From Armatimonadota bacterium (GTDB taxonomy: Bacteria > Armatimonadota > HRBIN16): a DNA stretch of 64,000 bases. The translations under genes and the position numbers were made by a program. Of the stretch, positions 28,563 to 37,763 are shown one piece after another; within the stretch, counting starts at the first letter, position 1; the number at the start of each line of letters is the position of its first letter. Below the pieces are notes generated by a model, which searched no databases, had not been told where the DNA came from, and worked only from the letters and a program-made list of their open reading frames with translations. Location of the stretch: the NCBI GenBank assembly GCA_026003195.1, contig BPGU01000001.1, positions 310,001 to 374,000 on the forward strand, written 5' to 3'.

Positions 28563-29764
28563 GCCTGCCCTCCTGTTTGCGTGACCACCCGCATCCTTGC
28601 CTCAGCGGGGGCGGTTTGTCTTGCCAGCGTGAAGAAGACGCTCGCGCCGACCAGTGATAGAGCGAGCAGGGTGCCGTACAGAGCGGGCAACCCCCAGGCA
28701 TCGGCGACCAGACCGGCAACCAGAGGCATAGTCGCCGAAGCGAGTGAAGCCGCCGCCATCAGCAAGCCCTGTCCACTGGCACGCAGGCGAGGTTCCACCC
28801 TGTCCGCAATGAACGCCATCGACACCGCCGTGATGATGCTGAAGGTCAACCCGTGCATCGTCTGGGTGAGCAGTACCGGCACCGGCGCCCGGAAAACGGT
28901 GAGCAGCAACAGCCGAATCGGCAGGGAGAGAAACGCGATTGCCAGCACGCGCGTGCGCCCGATACGGTCGGAAAGTTTGCCCATCAGTATCATAAAAGGC
29001 ATCTCGAACAGGGCGCTGGTCATGTACGCCAGGCTGATAAACGGCTTGGTTGCCCCCATCCACTGCAGATACAGGCTCAGGTTGGCAGTGGCGGTCATCA
29101 GCGCTCCCACGAAGCAGAAGTGCGCGATGATGTAGAGCAAGATGTCGCGCCGATGCAGCAGGTACAGCACCTCGTTCGCGGAGAGACGGGCAGACTCTTC
29201 CGTCTCTTCCGGGTTTTCCGGAGCCAGCAGCACCACTACGGCAGAGAGCGCAAGCAGCAGTGCCACACTGCGAAACATGCGCGAAGGCTCCAGCAGAGGC
29301 GAGTTCTGCCAGAGCACCAGCATCAGCAATACCAGCAAGTAGCCCACCGTGCCGAACACGCGCAGCTGCCCAAACGACCCTGCCGTGCCCCGATGGCGGA
29401 ACAGGTCTACCACCAGTGCCATCATCACCGACTGACTGGACATGAGACAACCGCCGATGACCGCCGCCAGCAGCAGCGCCACACCGAAGGAGTACACGCT
29501 GGGGAAGAGCAGATACCCCGCCGCTCCCACGAGCATCGTGCCGATGATATACCTTCTTCGTCGACGTGCCTGGTCCGAACGCCAGCCCAGCAGGATGCTC
29601 GCTATCGCGCCGCTCAGCGAGAACACCGACAGCACGGCTCCTACCTGCGCATACGAGAAGCCACGCTCGCGCAGGAACACCGGAAAGAAAGGATGGGTGA
29701 ACGCTACCGCAGCGAACAAGAGAAAGTAATAACTCGCAATACTCACCCTCGCGCGTAACAACAC
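28559..29764 (-). CDS. MFS transporter
   Basis: About 401 residues with roughly 12 hydrophobic segments. The first reads SIASYYFLLFAAVAFTHPFF, and the loop after TM2 is LLGWRSDQARRRRRYI, the MFS signature region; a second copy is LMGKLSDRIGRTRVLA. The layout is that of the HcaT/LacY-like (MFS_1_like) group, which transports sugars or aromatic acids; the substrate is not deducible. The frame is open to 29947, but AAGGAGG lies just before GTG at 29764 (or TTG at 29761), so I place the start there. It is upstream of, and overlaps, the Ycf46-like gene. Confidence 0.88.
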   Translation of the reverse strand: MLLRARVSIASYYFLLFAAVAFTHPFFPVFLRERGFSYAQVGAVLSVFSLSGAIASILLGWRSDQARRRRRYIIGTMLVGAAGYLLFPSVYSFGVALLLAAVIGGCLMSSQSVMMALVVDLFRHRGTAGSFGQLRVFGTVGYLLVLLMLVLWQNSPLLEPSRMFRSVALLLALSAVVVLLAPENPEETEESARLSANEVLYLLHRRDILLYIIAHFCFVGALMTATANLSLYLQWMGATKPFISLAYMTSALFEMPFMILMGKLSDRIGRTRVLAIAFLSLPIRLLLLTVFRAPVPVLLTQTMHGLTFSIITAVSMAFIADRVEPRLRASGQGLLMAAASLASATMPLVAGLVADAWGLPALYGTLLALSLVGASVFFTLARQTAPAEARMRVVTQTGGQA

Positions 29765-29782
29765 TGCCTCCTTCTCTGCAAC

Positions 29783-29799
29783 CCTTTTGCACCAAAAGG
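29783..29799. promoter_or_regulatory. Inverted repeat near the MFS promoter
   Basis: CCTTTTG-CAC-CAAAAGG lies 19 bp upstream of the MFS start. The half sites equal the outer part of the LacI operator at 9893-9914, but the spacing differs, so shared control is doubtful. Confidence 0.3.
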
Positions 29800-29979
29800 A
29801 TACCACTTTTGTAAGTTCTTCGCAAATAGGCGGGCTCTCGCAGGGCGAGCGAACACAGATTACGGATTGGGAGAGTATCTGTGAAAAAAAGGACGATTCG
29901 CCGATAATAAGTGTAGCCATAGACTTGTAGGCATATTCACGGAGCAAGTGACAGCTCCGGGCAAAAGGAGGTTTGATCC

Positions 29980-32142
29980 ATGAAGATGTCGTTCAGGCAG
30001 CGCAAGGTTCTCCCCATGTGGTGGGGCGTGTGCCTGGTAGCACTCTCGGTCATGTCTCTCGTCGGGTGCGGAGGCGGAGGAGGCGGCGGGGGAAACCTCC
30101 TCACGCTGAGCGGTGACGTGACCGTACCCGGTGGCACCTCCCGGCAGGCTATGGGCGGCTATGCGCTCGCTAACGCAACGGTCAAAGCGTACGCCTGGCC
30201 CAACCTCACTGATGCCATCGCACAGGGCACTACCGATTCGAACGGCCACTACGTGCTCACCCTTCCCGAAAGCGCCGCTGGCAAGGATATCGTGGTCATC
30301 GCCACCAAACAGGTAGGCGATAAAATGGTGCGCGTGGCGACCGTGAGCCCTGATGTGCCCGCTGAGGGCAGAAGTAACGTCAACCTCGACGCGGTAACCA
30401 CCTTCGCACTGGAGGAGATCGCGCGTATCCGGGAACAGGAAGGGTTGAGTGACCTTTCCCCCGGCGGGGTAGCAACCGTTATGGAGCGCATCAGAGAGCA
30501 GCTGGGTGATTGGAATGGCGACCTGACCACCGTGCTGCCTTCCCAAATTGGTGGTGGACTGCGAGAGGAAGGTCTACAGACGACGATACAGAACATCGTG
30601 CAGCAGCACAAAGGCGCGCTGAAAGGCTCCACCGGTAATCCTGACGTTGACCGTGCCCGCAGCATGATGCAGACCATGCGCGACATGATGGGCACCGTCG
30701 TCGGTAACGGCAGAGATGAAGGCACGGCAATAGAGGACGCCCTGAACATGACCCAGCAAGCGCTGGATGCTCAGCTCGCTGCCACCGAAGCCTTCGGCGA
30801 ACGCTTCGATGTGATGATGAACATGCTGGGCATGCTGGATGAGCAACCACCGGGCGAGTACCGACTCTACCGCGACCAGTGGGGTTATCTGCGCATTGAG
30901 AGAACGGGCGACATCGAGGGTGGAAAGACCTGGAAGGTGACATCTCAGGTAGAAGGAGCCTCCAGTGGACTGGTACTTACCGTTACCACGGAGCAACCGC
31001 TGGGAGTCTACCGCTTTGACCCGGCTGCAGGCAAGTACACCATCACTGCCACGAAGTCGGGGGTGAACTACAGTGCCACACTGACCCCCACCATCAACGA
31101 GGCGAACCGCACCATCCAGTTCAACGCCTCGATCAACCTGCAGGATAACGCGCTTTCGCAAGCGATCACCTTCAACGGAACCCTGCTGGCAACGATGGCG
31201 CAGATGCCGTCGGGAGATGCTCCACCCCAGATTACCAGTGTAAGCTTCAACGGTCAACTCAACTCGCAGTATGGCTCCGCGCAGGTAACCAATCTGAGGG
31301 CAGAGTTTGACCCCGACGCCAGCCAGGAAGATTCGCTCAAGCGCATTACCCTGCAGAGCCTGCAGGCGCAAATCACTGCCAGACCGTTCTCCCTCAGCCT
31401 GCAGGGGGTGGATATTCCCTTCATGAAGCTGAACGGAGGCGGTACCGCTCCGACCAGCGTCACGATCAACACGCTGCAAATCACCGGTCGCGACAAGAAC
31501 AACGCGCAAATGTCCCTGACCATCTCAGAGGTGAGTGCGACGCTGGTCGAGTATCGCGACCCGGTGAACGGCATGGGCAGCGGTGTCATCAAGACTCTGC
31601 AGGGCAAGATAGCCTTCGCCTCCGGCAGGTTATCTCTAAATGGCGAGGTAGACGGCACGTGGAACAACCCGCTACCGTTCTCCCAGATACCCGACGCGGG
31701 CAACAGGTTGTCTACCTTCCCGGAGGGCAACATCCGCATCCGGGGTAACATGACGCCTGCTATCGGCAAGCCGGCAGCAGTCGACATCACCATCGCCTCC
31801 ACGCCGAAAGCCTCTCCACCGAAGGTCACGGTGAGCGCCGCCTTCTCCTATGGCAATGAGAGCATGCAGACGAGTGTGGAGATGGTGCTGGCGGAATATC
31901 CCGACGGTGTGCATCCTGCTTCGGGAACCATCAGCATGAGCCACTCCCCGTCGGGCATGCGCATCCAGGTGACCGGTGGGGACAATCAACCGGTAAGCGG
32001 TGCTATCCGGAAATCGGATGGTACCAAGGTGGCTGATATCGGTGAGGCCATAGAGCTGGGCATCCAGGAGCTCGGACACGCCGGTATTGTGAAGTATGTA
32101 GACGGCACCTTCGAGACGCTGGAGTCTCTGCTACCCAAGTAG
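29980..32142 (+). CDS. Large glycine-tract lipoprotein, function unknown
   Basis: A 720-residue protein with signal peptide and lipobox LVGC, then a GGGGGGGG tract typical of surface lipoproteins in this type of organism. Residues about 45-130 look like a carboxypeptidase-regulatory (transthyretin-like) domain (LANATVKAYAW, TTDSNGHYVLTLP); about 140-290 is helical; the rest is a series of beta-rich repeats containing patterns such as ISLNGQVDGTW and ITSVSFNGQLNS, reminiscent of extended barrel/stalk repeats. AAGGAGG is 8 bases before the ATG. A 6-bp hairpin (CGGAGC/GCTCCG) lies just upstream in the leader. Probably co-transcribed with the next gene, 6 bp away. I do not recognise a function. 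Confidence 0.8.
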   Translation: MKMSFRQRKVLPMWWGVCLVALSVMSLVGCGGGGGGGGNLLTLSGDVTVPGGTSRQAMGGYALANATVKAYAWPNLTDAIAQGTTDSNGHYVLTLPESAAGKDIVVIATKQVGDKMVRVATVSPDVPAEGRSNVNLDAVTTFALEEIARIREQEGLSDLSPGGVATVMERIREQLGDWNGDLTTVLPSQIGGGLREEGLQTTIQNIVQQHKGALKGSTGNPDVDRARSMMQTMRDMMGTVVGNGRDEGTAIEDALNMTQQALDAQLAATEAFGERFDVMMNMLGMLDEQPPGEYRLYRDQWGYLRIERTGDIEGGKTWKVTSQVEGASSGLVLTVTTEQPLGVYRFDPAAGKYTITATKSGVNYSATLTPTINEANRTIQFNASINLQDNALSQAITFNGTLLATMAQMPSGDAPPQITSVSFNGQLNSQYGSAQVTNLRAEFDPDASQEDSLKRITLQSLQAQITARPFSLSLQGVDIPFMKLNGGGTAPTSVTINTLQITGRDKNNAQMSLTISEVSATLVEYRDPVNGMGSGVIKTLQGKIAFASGRLSLNGEVDGTWNNPLPFSQIPDAGNRLSTFPEGNIRIRGNMTPAIGKPAAVDITIASTPKASPPKVTVSAAFSYGNESMQTSVEMVLAEYPDGVHPASGTISMSHSPSGMRIQVTGGDNQPVSGAIRKSDGTKVADIGEAIELGIQELGHAGIVKYVDGTFETLESLLPK

Positions 32143-32148
32143 CAGGCG

Positions 32149-33330
32149 ATGCGCAGTGCACGAGCGAACGGGAAAACCGTGATGAGGCGAGCAGACTGGA
32201 CGCTTCGCACGGGCGGTTCGCTCGTGCTCTTGGTTGGTATGCTCTTCACTGTTGCGAGTGCAGAGCCAGTGGTGCTGCCACCTGTCTGGACGGAGGCACA
32301 GTGGGTTCAGCACCTGATCTCTGCCCCTGTGGACAAAGGCGAGCAGATGGAGATGGGATATCACCTGCTCGCTCGTACGAACGTCCGACCTCTTCTGGGA
32401 AGCACCGCAGTGGAACAGCCTTTTGCGGGGGAACACGGCTATTACCGTTTTGCCTCGTTGAGCGAGATTCGGCTCTGCTTGCCTCGCTGGCAAGTGAGTT
32501 ATGCCTTCGGCGTCGCTGACCGCTTTGAGGGCGATCAGGGGGCGGTGCACCTTTATCTGGGAGGCGTGGACCAGATGCAGCTCCCCAGCACAGATACCGA
32601 TGTCTCCGCCACGCTGAACCGCTCAGCAGTGAACCGCTGGACGGTGGAGCACCTGGTGCCTTTGCATCGTGAACCGGATAACGGTTGGCTGCTCCTCGCA
32701 GGAAGCCTGTATCTCTCGCGGCGGATTCAACAGGGGACCCTGATCGGCAGGTGGCAGAACGCACAGTTCGACGGCAATCTGCTATTGGATACCACGCTGG
32801 GGCTGAATCCCGCACAGACGCGCAGCACAGGATGGGGAATTCATCTGGCTCTGTCGCTGCCTCTGTCCGAACGGTGGAGGCTGGGCTTCTGGGGGGAGAA
32901 TCTGCTGGGCGAACTCCGGCAACGCCGGATACAGCGCATCACCGCGCGCGTGCTGGCAAACACGATTGTTCCCGACGCCGATGGGTTCCTGCACGCCGCG
33001 CCGCTCCTGTCGGGTCGGATCGATCACCTCGCGGAAGACCTCTGCTGGCAGCGCAAGCTCACGCTGGGAATGGCGTATCGACAGGCAAAGGGTACGTGGC
33101 TTCTCTTCGCTTCACACGGTGCCGAGCAGGAGTTCTCGGTCGGCTACGCTTCTCCCAGATACTGGGTGCTTTTCTCTTTGCCCCGTGCGGAGTGGCAACT
33201 GGCTTATCATGCGGGACAGTGTGAGCTGGTGATGGGGCTATCCTCTCTCAACCCTTCTCAGGCGAAACATGCCACTCTCAGCCTGCGCTGGTCGGCTCCA
33301 CTGGGGTGCAAACACCCTTACCATCGGTAG
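32149..33330 (+). CDS. Exported beta-rich (outer-membrane-like) protein, unknown
   Basis: A 393-residue protein with a signal peptide (GSLVLLVGMLFTVASA) after an ATG at 32149; ATG at 32182 would give a more usual signal peptide length. The mature part alternates hydrophobic and polar residues (IHLALSLPLSERWRLGFWGEN, shown in part; WQLAYHAGQCELVMGL), as in beta-barrel outer-membrane proteins, and no catalytic motif is visible. It follows the lipoprotein gene by 6 bp, suggesting a surface-exposed pair. The end overlaps the convergent GH2-like gene by 13 bp. Confidence 0.7.
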   Translation: MRSARANGKTVMRRADWTLRTGGSLVLLVGMLFTVASAEPVVLPPVWTEAQWVQHLISAPVDKGEQMEMGYHLLARTNVRPLLGSTAVEQPFAGEHGYYRFASLSEIRLCLPRWQVSYAFGVADRFEGDQGAVHLYLGGVDQMQLPSTDTDVSATLNRSAVNRWTVEHLVPLHREPDNGWLLLAGSLYLSRRIQQGTLIGRWQNAQFDGNLLLDTTLGLNPAQTRSTGWGIHLALSLPLSERWRLGFWGENLLGELRQRRIQRITARVLANTIVPDADGFLHAAPLLSGRIDHLAEDLCWQRKLTLGMAYRQAKGTWLLFASHGAEQEFSVGYASPRYWVLFSLPRAEWQLAYHAGQCELVMGLSSLNPSQAKHATLSLRWSAPLGCKHPYHR

Positions 33331-36300
33331 TACCGATACGGGTTATCGCCTGCCGCTTGGTTTTCCAGATGGTCGGGATGATAGAAACCCCTGGCTGCCG
33401 GCTCTGGTGGTGAGGGGCGAAGCGACGGTTCTGCCAGCCAAAGGGTCACGGGTTGGTTCCCTAAGCCACTGAAATTGAGCCGCGCGTTGTTCTCGGTGCG
33501 AGTGGCAACGAACCGAAACCTCACCTGGCGCCATGCTGTTGTCACCCTGACCGTTTCCCATAGCCCTAAGCTGTCGTAGGAGGGTCCTGCCTGTTGCAGG
33601 GTGAGAGTGAGCGTGTGCAGCTTGTCCGCTTTTACCCAGAAAGTGACCTCGTACAGCGCACCTCCTCGAACGGAAAGATTGCGCTGGTTCCATTGTACAT
33701 GCCAGCCTTCTGTGCCCGGTTGTGTGACGACGATCTTCACGGCTTTGCTTACCTGATGCAGCGACGACGGTACATCATCCACGACAGAGGCTTCCGCACG
33801 AGCGTTGCCATGCTGTTCCAGCGTCCATCCGGTCAGACCTTTCTCCAACGTGTGATTGGTCAGCAGTTCGTTTTCGGAGGGAGCAGGCACCGATGCGTTT
33901 CCCTCGCCTGTAAACTCGAGACTACGGTCGTCCATTTCAAAGGTTGCGCCGAGATTCGCCAGTAGCTGAGCCAGCGTCCGGGTCAACCTCCATGCGGAGT
34001 ACCGCAGGTAAGTTCGCTCGCCGGTATTCAGCATGTCCGGTGTCACAGCGATGAGCAGCGCGCTCCCTTGCCCCACCTGCACTCGCCCCAGTAATCCGCT
34101 CGCGCCCACTTCTGCCTGCTCTCCGCCGGTGAAGACGGGTAAAATCACGTCGGTTCGTAGCCGCAGGTCCGAGGGGGACAGACCACGACATTCGCTCCAG
34201 GAGGGTACTTGCAGCGAACCACCGAAGGGGCGTCGTTCCGTACGAAAGCCAAAGGGTAGAGGTTCGCCTTCCCTGGGTAAGAAGAAAACCCTGCCACCTC
34301 TCTGCATGAACCTGCGTAGTTGCGCTTCGTCCACCGGAGCACCCCTACCCACCAGGAGCAGAGCAGGTGGGGACGGGACCTGCTCGGTGCGCCGATAGCG
34401 TACGCCAACCAGACGCAATAGCTTCTCGCTTTGCTCATTGCCCATGAAAAAGGTGGTCAGGCGCGGGCGAGGAGTTGCCTTTGCTGCGTAGAACAGCAGT
34501 CGTCTCATCAGTTCCATCGCCACAGGATCGCGTCGCGTGCGCGCTTCCATGTCCAGCGTACACCACACGATCAGACCTTTGCCGTAATGCAACTCCATCA
34601 GGGGTGTGTAAGCCAGGTCAAACTCGCCTTCCAGCACTGGCGTCCAGCCGCTGCGATGTGGCTTCTCAATGGCGGCACTGCATACGCTTCCCTGGTTGCC
34701 CCAGTGCCAGCCGAAGGCGGGGTCGCTGCCCGGAAACTCCTCCACGCCGCCCCAGAACTCCGGCACCAGAGTGCCTTTTCCGTTCCAGTCGCGCAGATCG
34801 GTATCGTCCAGTCCCTGCACCACAGGATGGTTCTTCTGCGAAGGGACGATGAACACCCGTCGGCTGACATGACCCGCCACCCGGAAGCCGGCTCTGTCGC
34901 GCAACCAGTCGGGGGAGTGGGCAAAGAGGATCACTCTGCCACCGCTGGCAAGCACTGCTTTGAGAGAGCCGGGCAACAGACCTTTCTCCAGCGCTCGGCG
35001 ACCGATGACCAGTAAGCGAACGTCTGGTTGACCCTTCCAAACCCGCACCGAAGCTCCCATCTCTCTGAGCAGTTTGGTGGTGCTCCCTTCCGGGTCCCAG
35101 ACGAAGATGGGCGCTGGCAAACCCGACGGTCGGGTGGCTGGGTACACGCGGAAGGTGAAGGCGTCCTGGTGCTCCGTCGCCCCAATGCGGGCTGTCAGGC
35201 GAATCACCCCGTTCGTCACTGTCCTGACTGCGGGCGCTGTAAAGGTGATGGGCACAAAGCGCACGGCTGCAGGTGCCAGTGTGCCGTGTTGTTCTCCTGT
35301 CGCCAGAACCTTTGGACCCACTGAGATGCTCCAGCGCACGCGAAAGGGTTGCTCGGTGCGGGTGTCGTTGATCAGCACCGCTTGTTTCTGCACCGGTTGA
35401 CCGTGGGTGAAGTGGTGCTCCTTCGCGGCGAAGTTGTCGGGCGCGCCGGCGATCCATGCCATGGTGGCACTGTTGCCCTCGACAAGCGCTTTGCCTGCCG
35501 GCAAAGGATGCCATCCCCCCTCGGTCTGCAGGTAGAACGCTGCCCACCGCGGCAACGTGTCGTGGTATACCCCTGGGCGTCCTTCGCTCGGTGGGAGGTG
35601 TACGAGCTGCTCCGCTATCGCATGATCCCGTCGCCAGCACTGAGGCTCCATCTCCCAGGGCACCATTCCACCCGAGATGCCCCACGTGCGCCAGCTGCGC
35701 CAGGTGTTGCGGATATACAGTGCCTGCAGTTGTTGGAACGCCGGCAGCTCCATGAGCTCACGTGCTCCGTGCCAGCTGGAGTAGCGCTGACCTTCCACCA
35801 GTGTGCGAGCGATTCGGTCGCGGTAAGCAGCCGTTTCGGTGGAGTATGCCTCAGCACCCAGGTAGATAGCAGCAAACTCGGTAGCTAGCGGTTCCGTGAA
35901 GATCGCATCTCCGAATCCGTTGCGTCCTCGCAGGAAAGTGGCGTGGAACGGCGTGCCGAACTCTATCGCCAGGAACGGCAGATCGCCGCGGCGCACCCAG
36001 TCGCTGAGCCACTCCTCTCGCTCCTGCAGGGGAATCAGGTTGAGATACATGTTTACCGAATGCAGGTCACCCACGTCAGCGCCCTGGTGGGTAAAAGCTG
36101 CCCGGGTGGGGTCGTTGCTCTTGATGATAGCGATACCTTCCCGCCCCGCTGCTGCCACCCGGTCGGTGCGCAGTCCTCGCCTGCCAATCCGTTTGGGGTT
36201 CTGGTCTTGCGGTATGCCGAACAGGTTGGCTGTGGTCACCCAGAGTACGATAGACGGGTGGTTGCGGAGGCGCTTCATCTCCTGCAGCATGATCGCCGTC

Positions 36301-37553
36301 CATTCCTCTTTGCGCTGGTCCCACGTCAGTTGCCCGTTCGAGCCGAAGAGGAATGGCGACAGAGACGGCAACGCTCCTATCACCAGAAATCCCTTGCGGT
36401 CGGCGATCTCTGCCCACAGGTGGCGGAAGTGGATTCGCCCTCGTTCCCGATCGTCCCAGGGCCACTGTTCCCCGATTTGGAAACCCATCTTCTGGTATCC
36501 GTCTATCACACTGCTGATGTACTCAGGACAGCCATTGTAGTCGGTCCACTCGTCGGGGAGGCAGATGGGGCGCAGATGGATCTCTTGACCGTTCAGCATA
36601 AACCGTCGCCCCTCTATCCAGAACTCCCGAAAGCCAAAGGTCACAGCGTATTCATCGTCTATGCCTGCCCCTTGCGCTCGCAAGAAGAGGGTGTACAGGT
36701 GCGGTTGCATGACATCCCAGAGACGAGGGTGCTCCCATTGCCACACCAATCGCAATCGTTGTGTCTGCGCAGGGCGAACTGTTCTGACGGCTTGAAACTG
36801 GCGTTCGGTTTGCCCCTGCGCGTTGACCACCCGGGCGACAAAGCGTACCGCGCCCGAGCCTGTTGGTTCCAGCCCTGCCAGCTCTACGTCCACAGCCAGT
36901 TCACGACGGCGCACCGAGGGCTGAACGAACACATCCGCAATGCGCGCTCCCCGGGGTTGGCTGTGCAGGAAAACATCTCCGGTTAGCCCGCATGCCCATT
37001 GCCACCCTTGAAAATCGTGGCTGGTTTGCCTGCCCTCTATCAGGTCGCGTACCTGCTGCTCGTCAGGGGTAGCGACTACCAGCAAGCGCAGATGTGCCTC
37101 CTGTCCGGCTTGAACGGCATCTGTGATATCCACTTCACCGCCCGGCCACTGCACCTCTCCACACTGCTTGCCGTTGACGAAAACCACTGCGTCGGTGCAC
37201 ACCCGCTGCAGCTCCAGCACTATTCGACGCCCCTGCCAGTGGCTGGGGATGGAGACCGTGCGCTCGTACCAACCTCGGGCGGTTTTGTCGGAGAAGGTGT
37301 CCCACTGGGCGCCGGTCCCCCGCTGAACCAAACCGGGCAACCGAAAACCTGCCCAGCGCCCCGGCACGCGAATCTGTCCCCACGCTGTCTGGTCGCCGAT
37401 TGGTTCGACGATGGCTGGTCCAATAGCGGGCATGAATCGCCATGTCCCGTTCAGGCACAAACTGTCCCGGGTAGACGTAGAGACCGGTTGTGCCCATGCT
37501 GCAATCATTGCCGTCATCAGCCACCCTATGAGCAGAATGTTCCGTGACCTCAT
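33318..37553 (-). CDS. Large secreted GH2-like glycoside hydrolase, catalytic acid/base apparently lost
   Basis: A 1411-residue exported protein (signal peptide ILLIGWLMTAMIAAWA). Residues about 30-200 form the GH2 sugar-binding domain (LNGTWRFMP, RGWYERTVSIPSHWQG, VFVNGKQCGE), then the immunoglobulin-like domain and the TIM barrel. The acid/base site, normally NE in WSxGNE, reads IVLWVTTANLFG, so the Glu is replaced by Leu; the presumed nucleophile Glu remains in FLAIEFGTP. A glutamine-amidotransferase-like beta-galactosidase trimer domain and a C-terminal carbohydrate-binding module (ENELLTNHTLEKGLTGWTLE) follow. It may bind rather than cleave sugars. ATG at 37553 begins the signal peptide; the open frame extends to 37739 but overlaps mazG. 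Confidence 0.82.
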   Translation of the reverse strand: MRSRNILLIGWLMTAMIAAWAQPVSTSTRDSLCLNGTWRFMPAIGPAIVEPIGDQTAWGQIRVPGRWAGFRLPGLVQRGTGAQWDTFSDKTARGWYERTVSIPSHWQGRRIVLELQRVCTDAVVFVNGKQCGEVQWPGGEVDITDAVQAGQEAHLRLLVVATPDEQQVRDLIEGRQTSHDFQGWQWACGLTGDVFLHSQPRGARIADVFVQPSVRRRELAVDVELAGLEPTGSGAVRFVARVVNAQGQTERQFQAVRTVRPAQTQRLRLVWQWEHPRLWDVMQPHLYTLFLRAQGAGIDDEYAVTFGFREFWIEGRRFMLNGQEIHLRPICLPDEWTDYNGCPEYISSVIDGYQKMGFQIGEQWPWDDRERGRIHFRHLWAEIADRKGFLVIGALPSLSPFLFGSNGQLTWDQRKEEWTAIMLQEMKRLRNHPSIVLWVTTANLFGIPQDQNPKRIGRRGLRTDRVAAAGREGIAIIKSNDPTRAAFTHQGADVGDLHSVNMYLNLIPLQEREEWLSDWVRRGDLPFLAIEFGTPFHATFLRGRNGFGDAIFTEPLATEFAAIYLGAEAYSTETAAYRDRIARTLVEGQRYSSWHGARELMELPAFQQLQALYIRNTWRSWRTWGISGGMVPWEMEPQCWRRDHAIAEQLVHLPPSEGRPGVYHDTLPRWAAFYLQTEGGWHPLPAGKALVEGNSATMAWIAGAPDNFAAKEHHFTHGQPVQKQAVLINDTRTEQPFRVRWSISVGPKVLATGEQHGTLAPAAVRFVPITFTAPAVRTVTNGVIRLTARIGATEHQDAFTFRVYPATRPSGLPAPIFVWDPEGSTTKLLREMGASVRVWKGQPDVRLLVIGRRALEKGLLPGSLKAVLASGGRVILFAHSPDWLRDRAGFRVAGHVSRRVFIVPSQKNHPVVQGLDDTDLRDWNGKGTLVPEFWGGVEEFPGSDPAFGWHWGNQGSVCSAAIEKPHRSGWTPVLEGEFDLAYTPLMELHYGKGLIVWCTLDMEARTRRDPVAMELMRRLLFYAAKATPRPRLTTFFMGNEQSEKLLRLVGVRYRRTEQVPSPPALLLVGRGAPVDEAQLRRFMQRGGRVFFLPREGEPLPFGFRTERRPFGGSLQVPSWSECRGLSPSDLRLRTDVILPVFTGGEQAEVGASGLLGRVQVGQGSALLIAVTPDMLNTGERTYLRYSAWRLTRTLAQLLANLGATFEMDDRSLEFTGEGNASVPAPSENELLTNHTLEKGLTGWTLEQHGNARAEASVVDDVPSSLHQVSKAVKIVVTQPGTEGWHVQWNQRNLSVRGGALYEVTFWVKADKLHTLTLTLQQAGPSYDSLGLWETVRVTTAWRQVRFRFVATRTENNARLNFSGLGNQPVTLWLAEPSLRPSPPEPAARGFYHPDHLENQAAGDNPYRYYRW

Positions 37554-37763
37554 TCCCGACCACCCCCATCCATCCTGTTCCACAGGACGATGCCTGTTAC
37601 TCCTGACCTTGATTCGGTTCTCGCTCACCGCGTACGCTCCTGCGTGCTCCATATCTTGACAGAAGGCATGCGGTTGCGTTGCAGGGTTTGTGCACGAAAG
37701 CGTCACATGTGCTAGAATAGGGGTGTGGAAACGAACCACAGGGAGGTTTCAAATCGTTATCCG

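Noticed and set aside
27801-29135. 444-codon plus-strand frame opposite the ATPase and MFS genes
   Set aside because: Antisense to two clear genes; composition ([12 protein letters not shown]) is typical of a shadow frame.
29783-29799. Second operator for the LacI regulator
   Set aside because: Only the outer half sites match; the central spacing is 3 rather than 8 bases, so binding by the same protein is unlikely.
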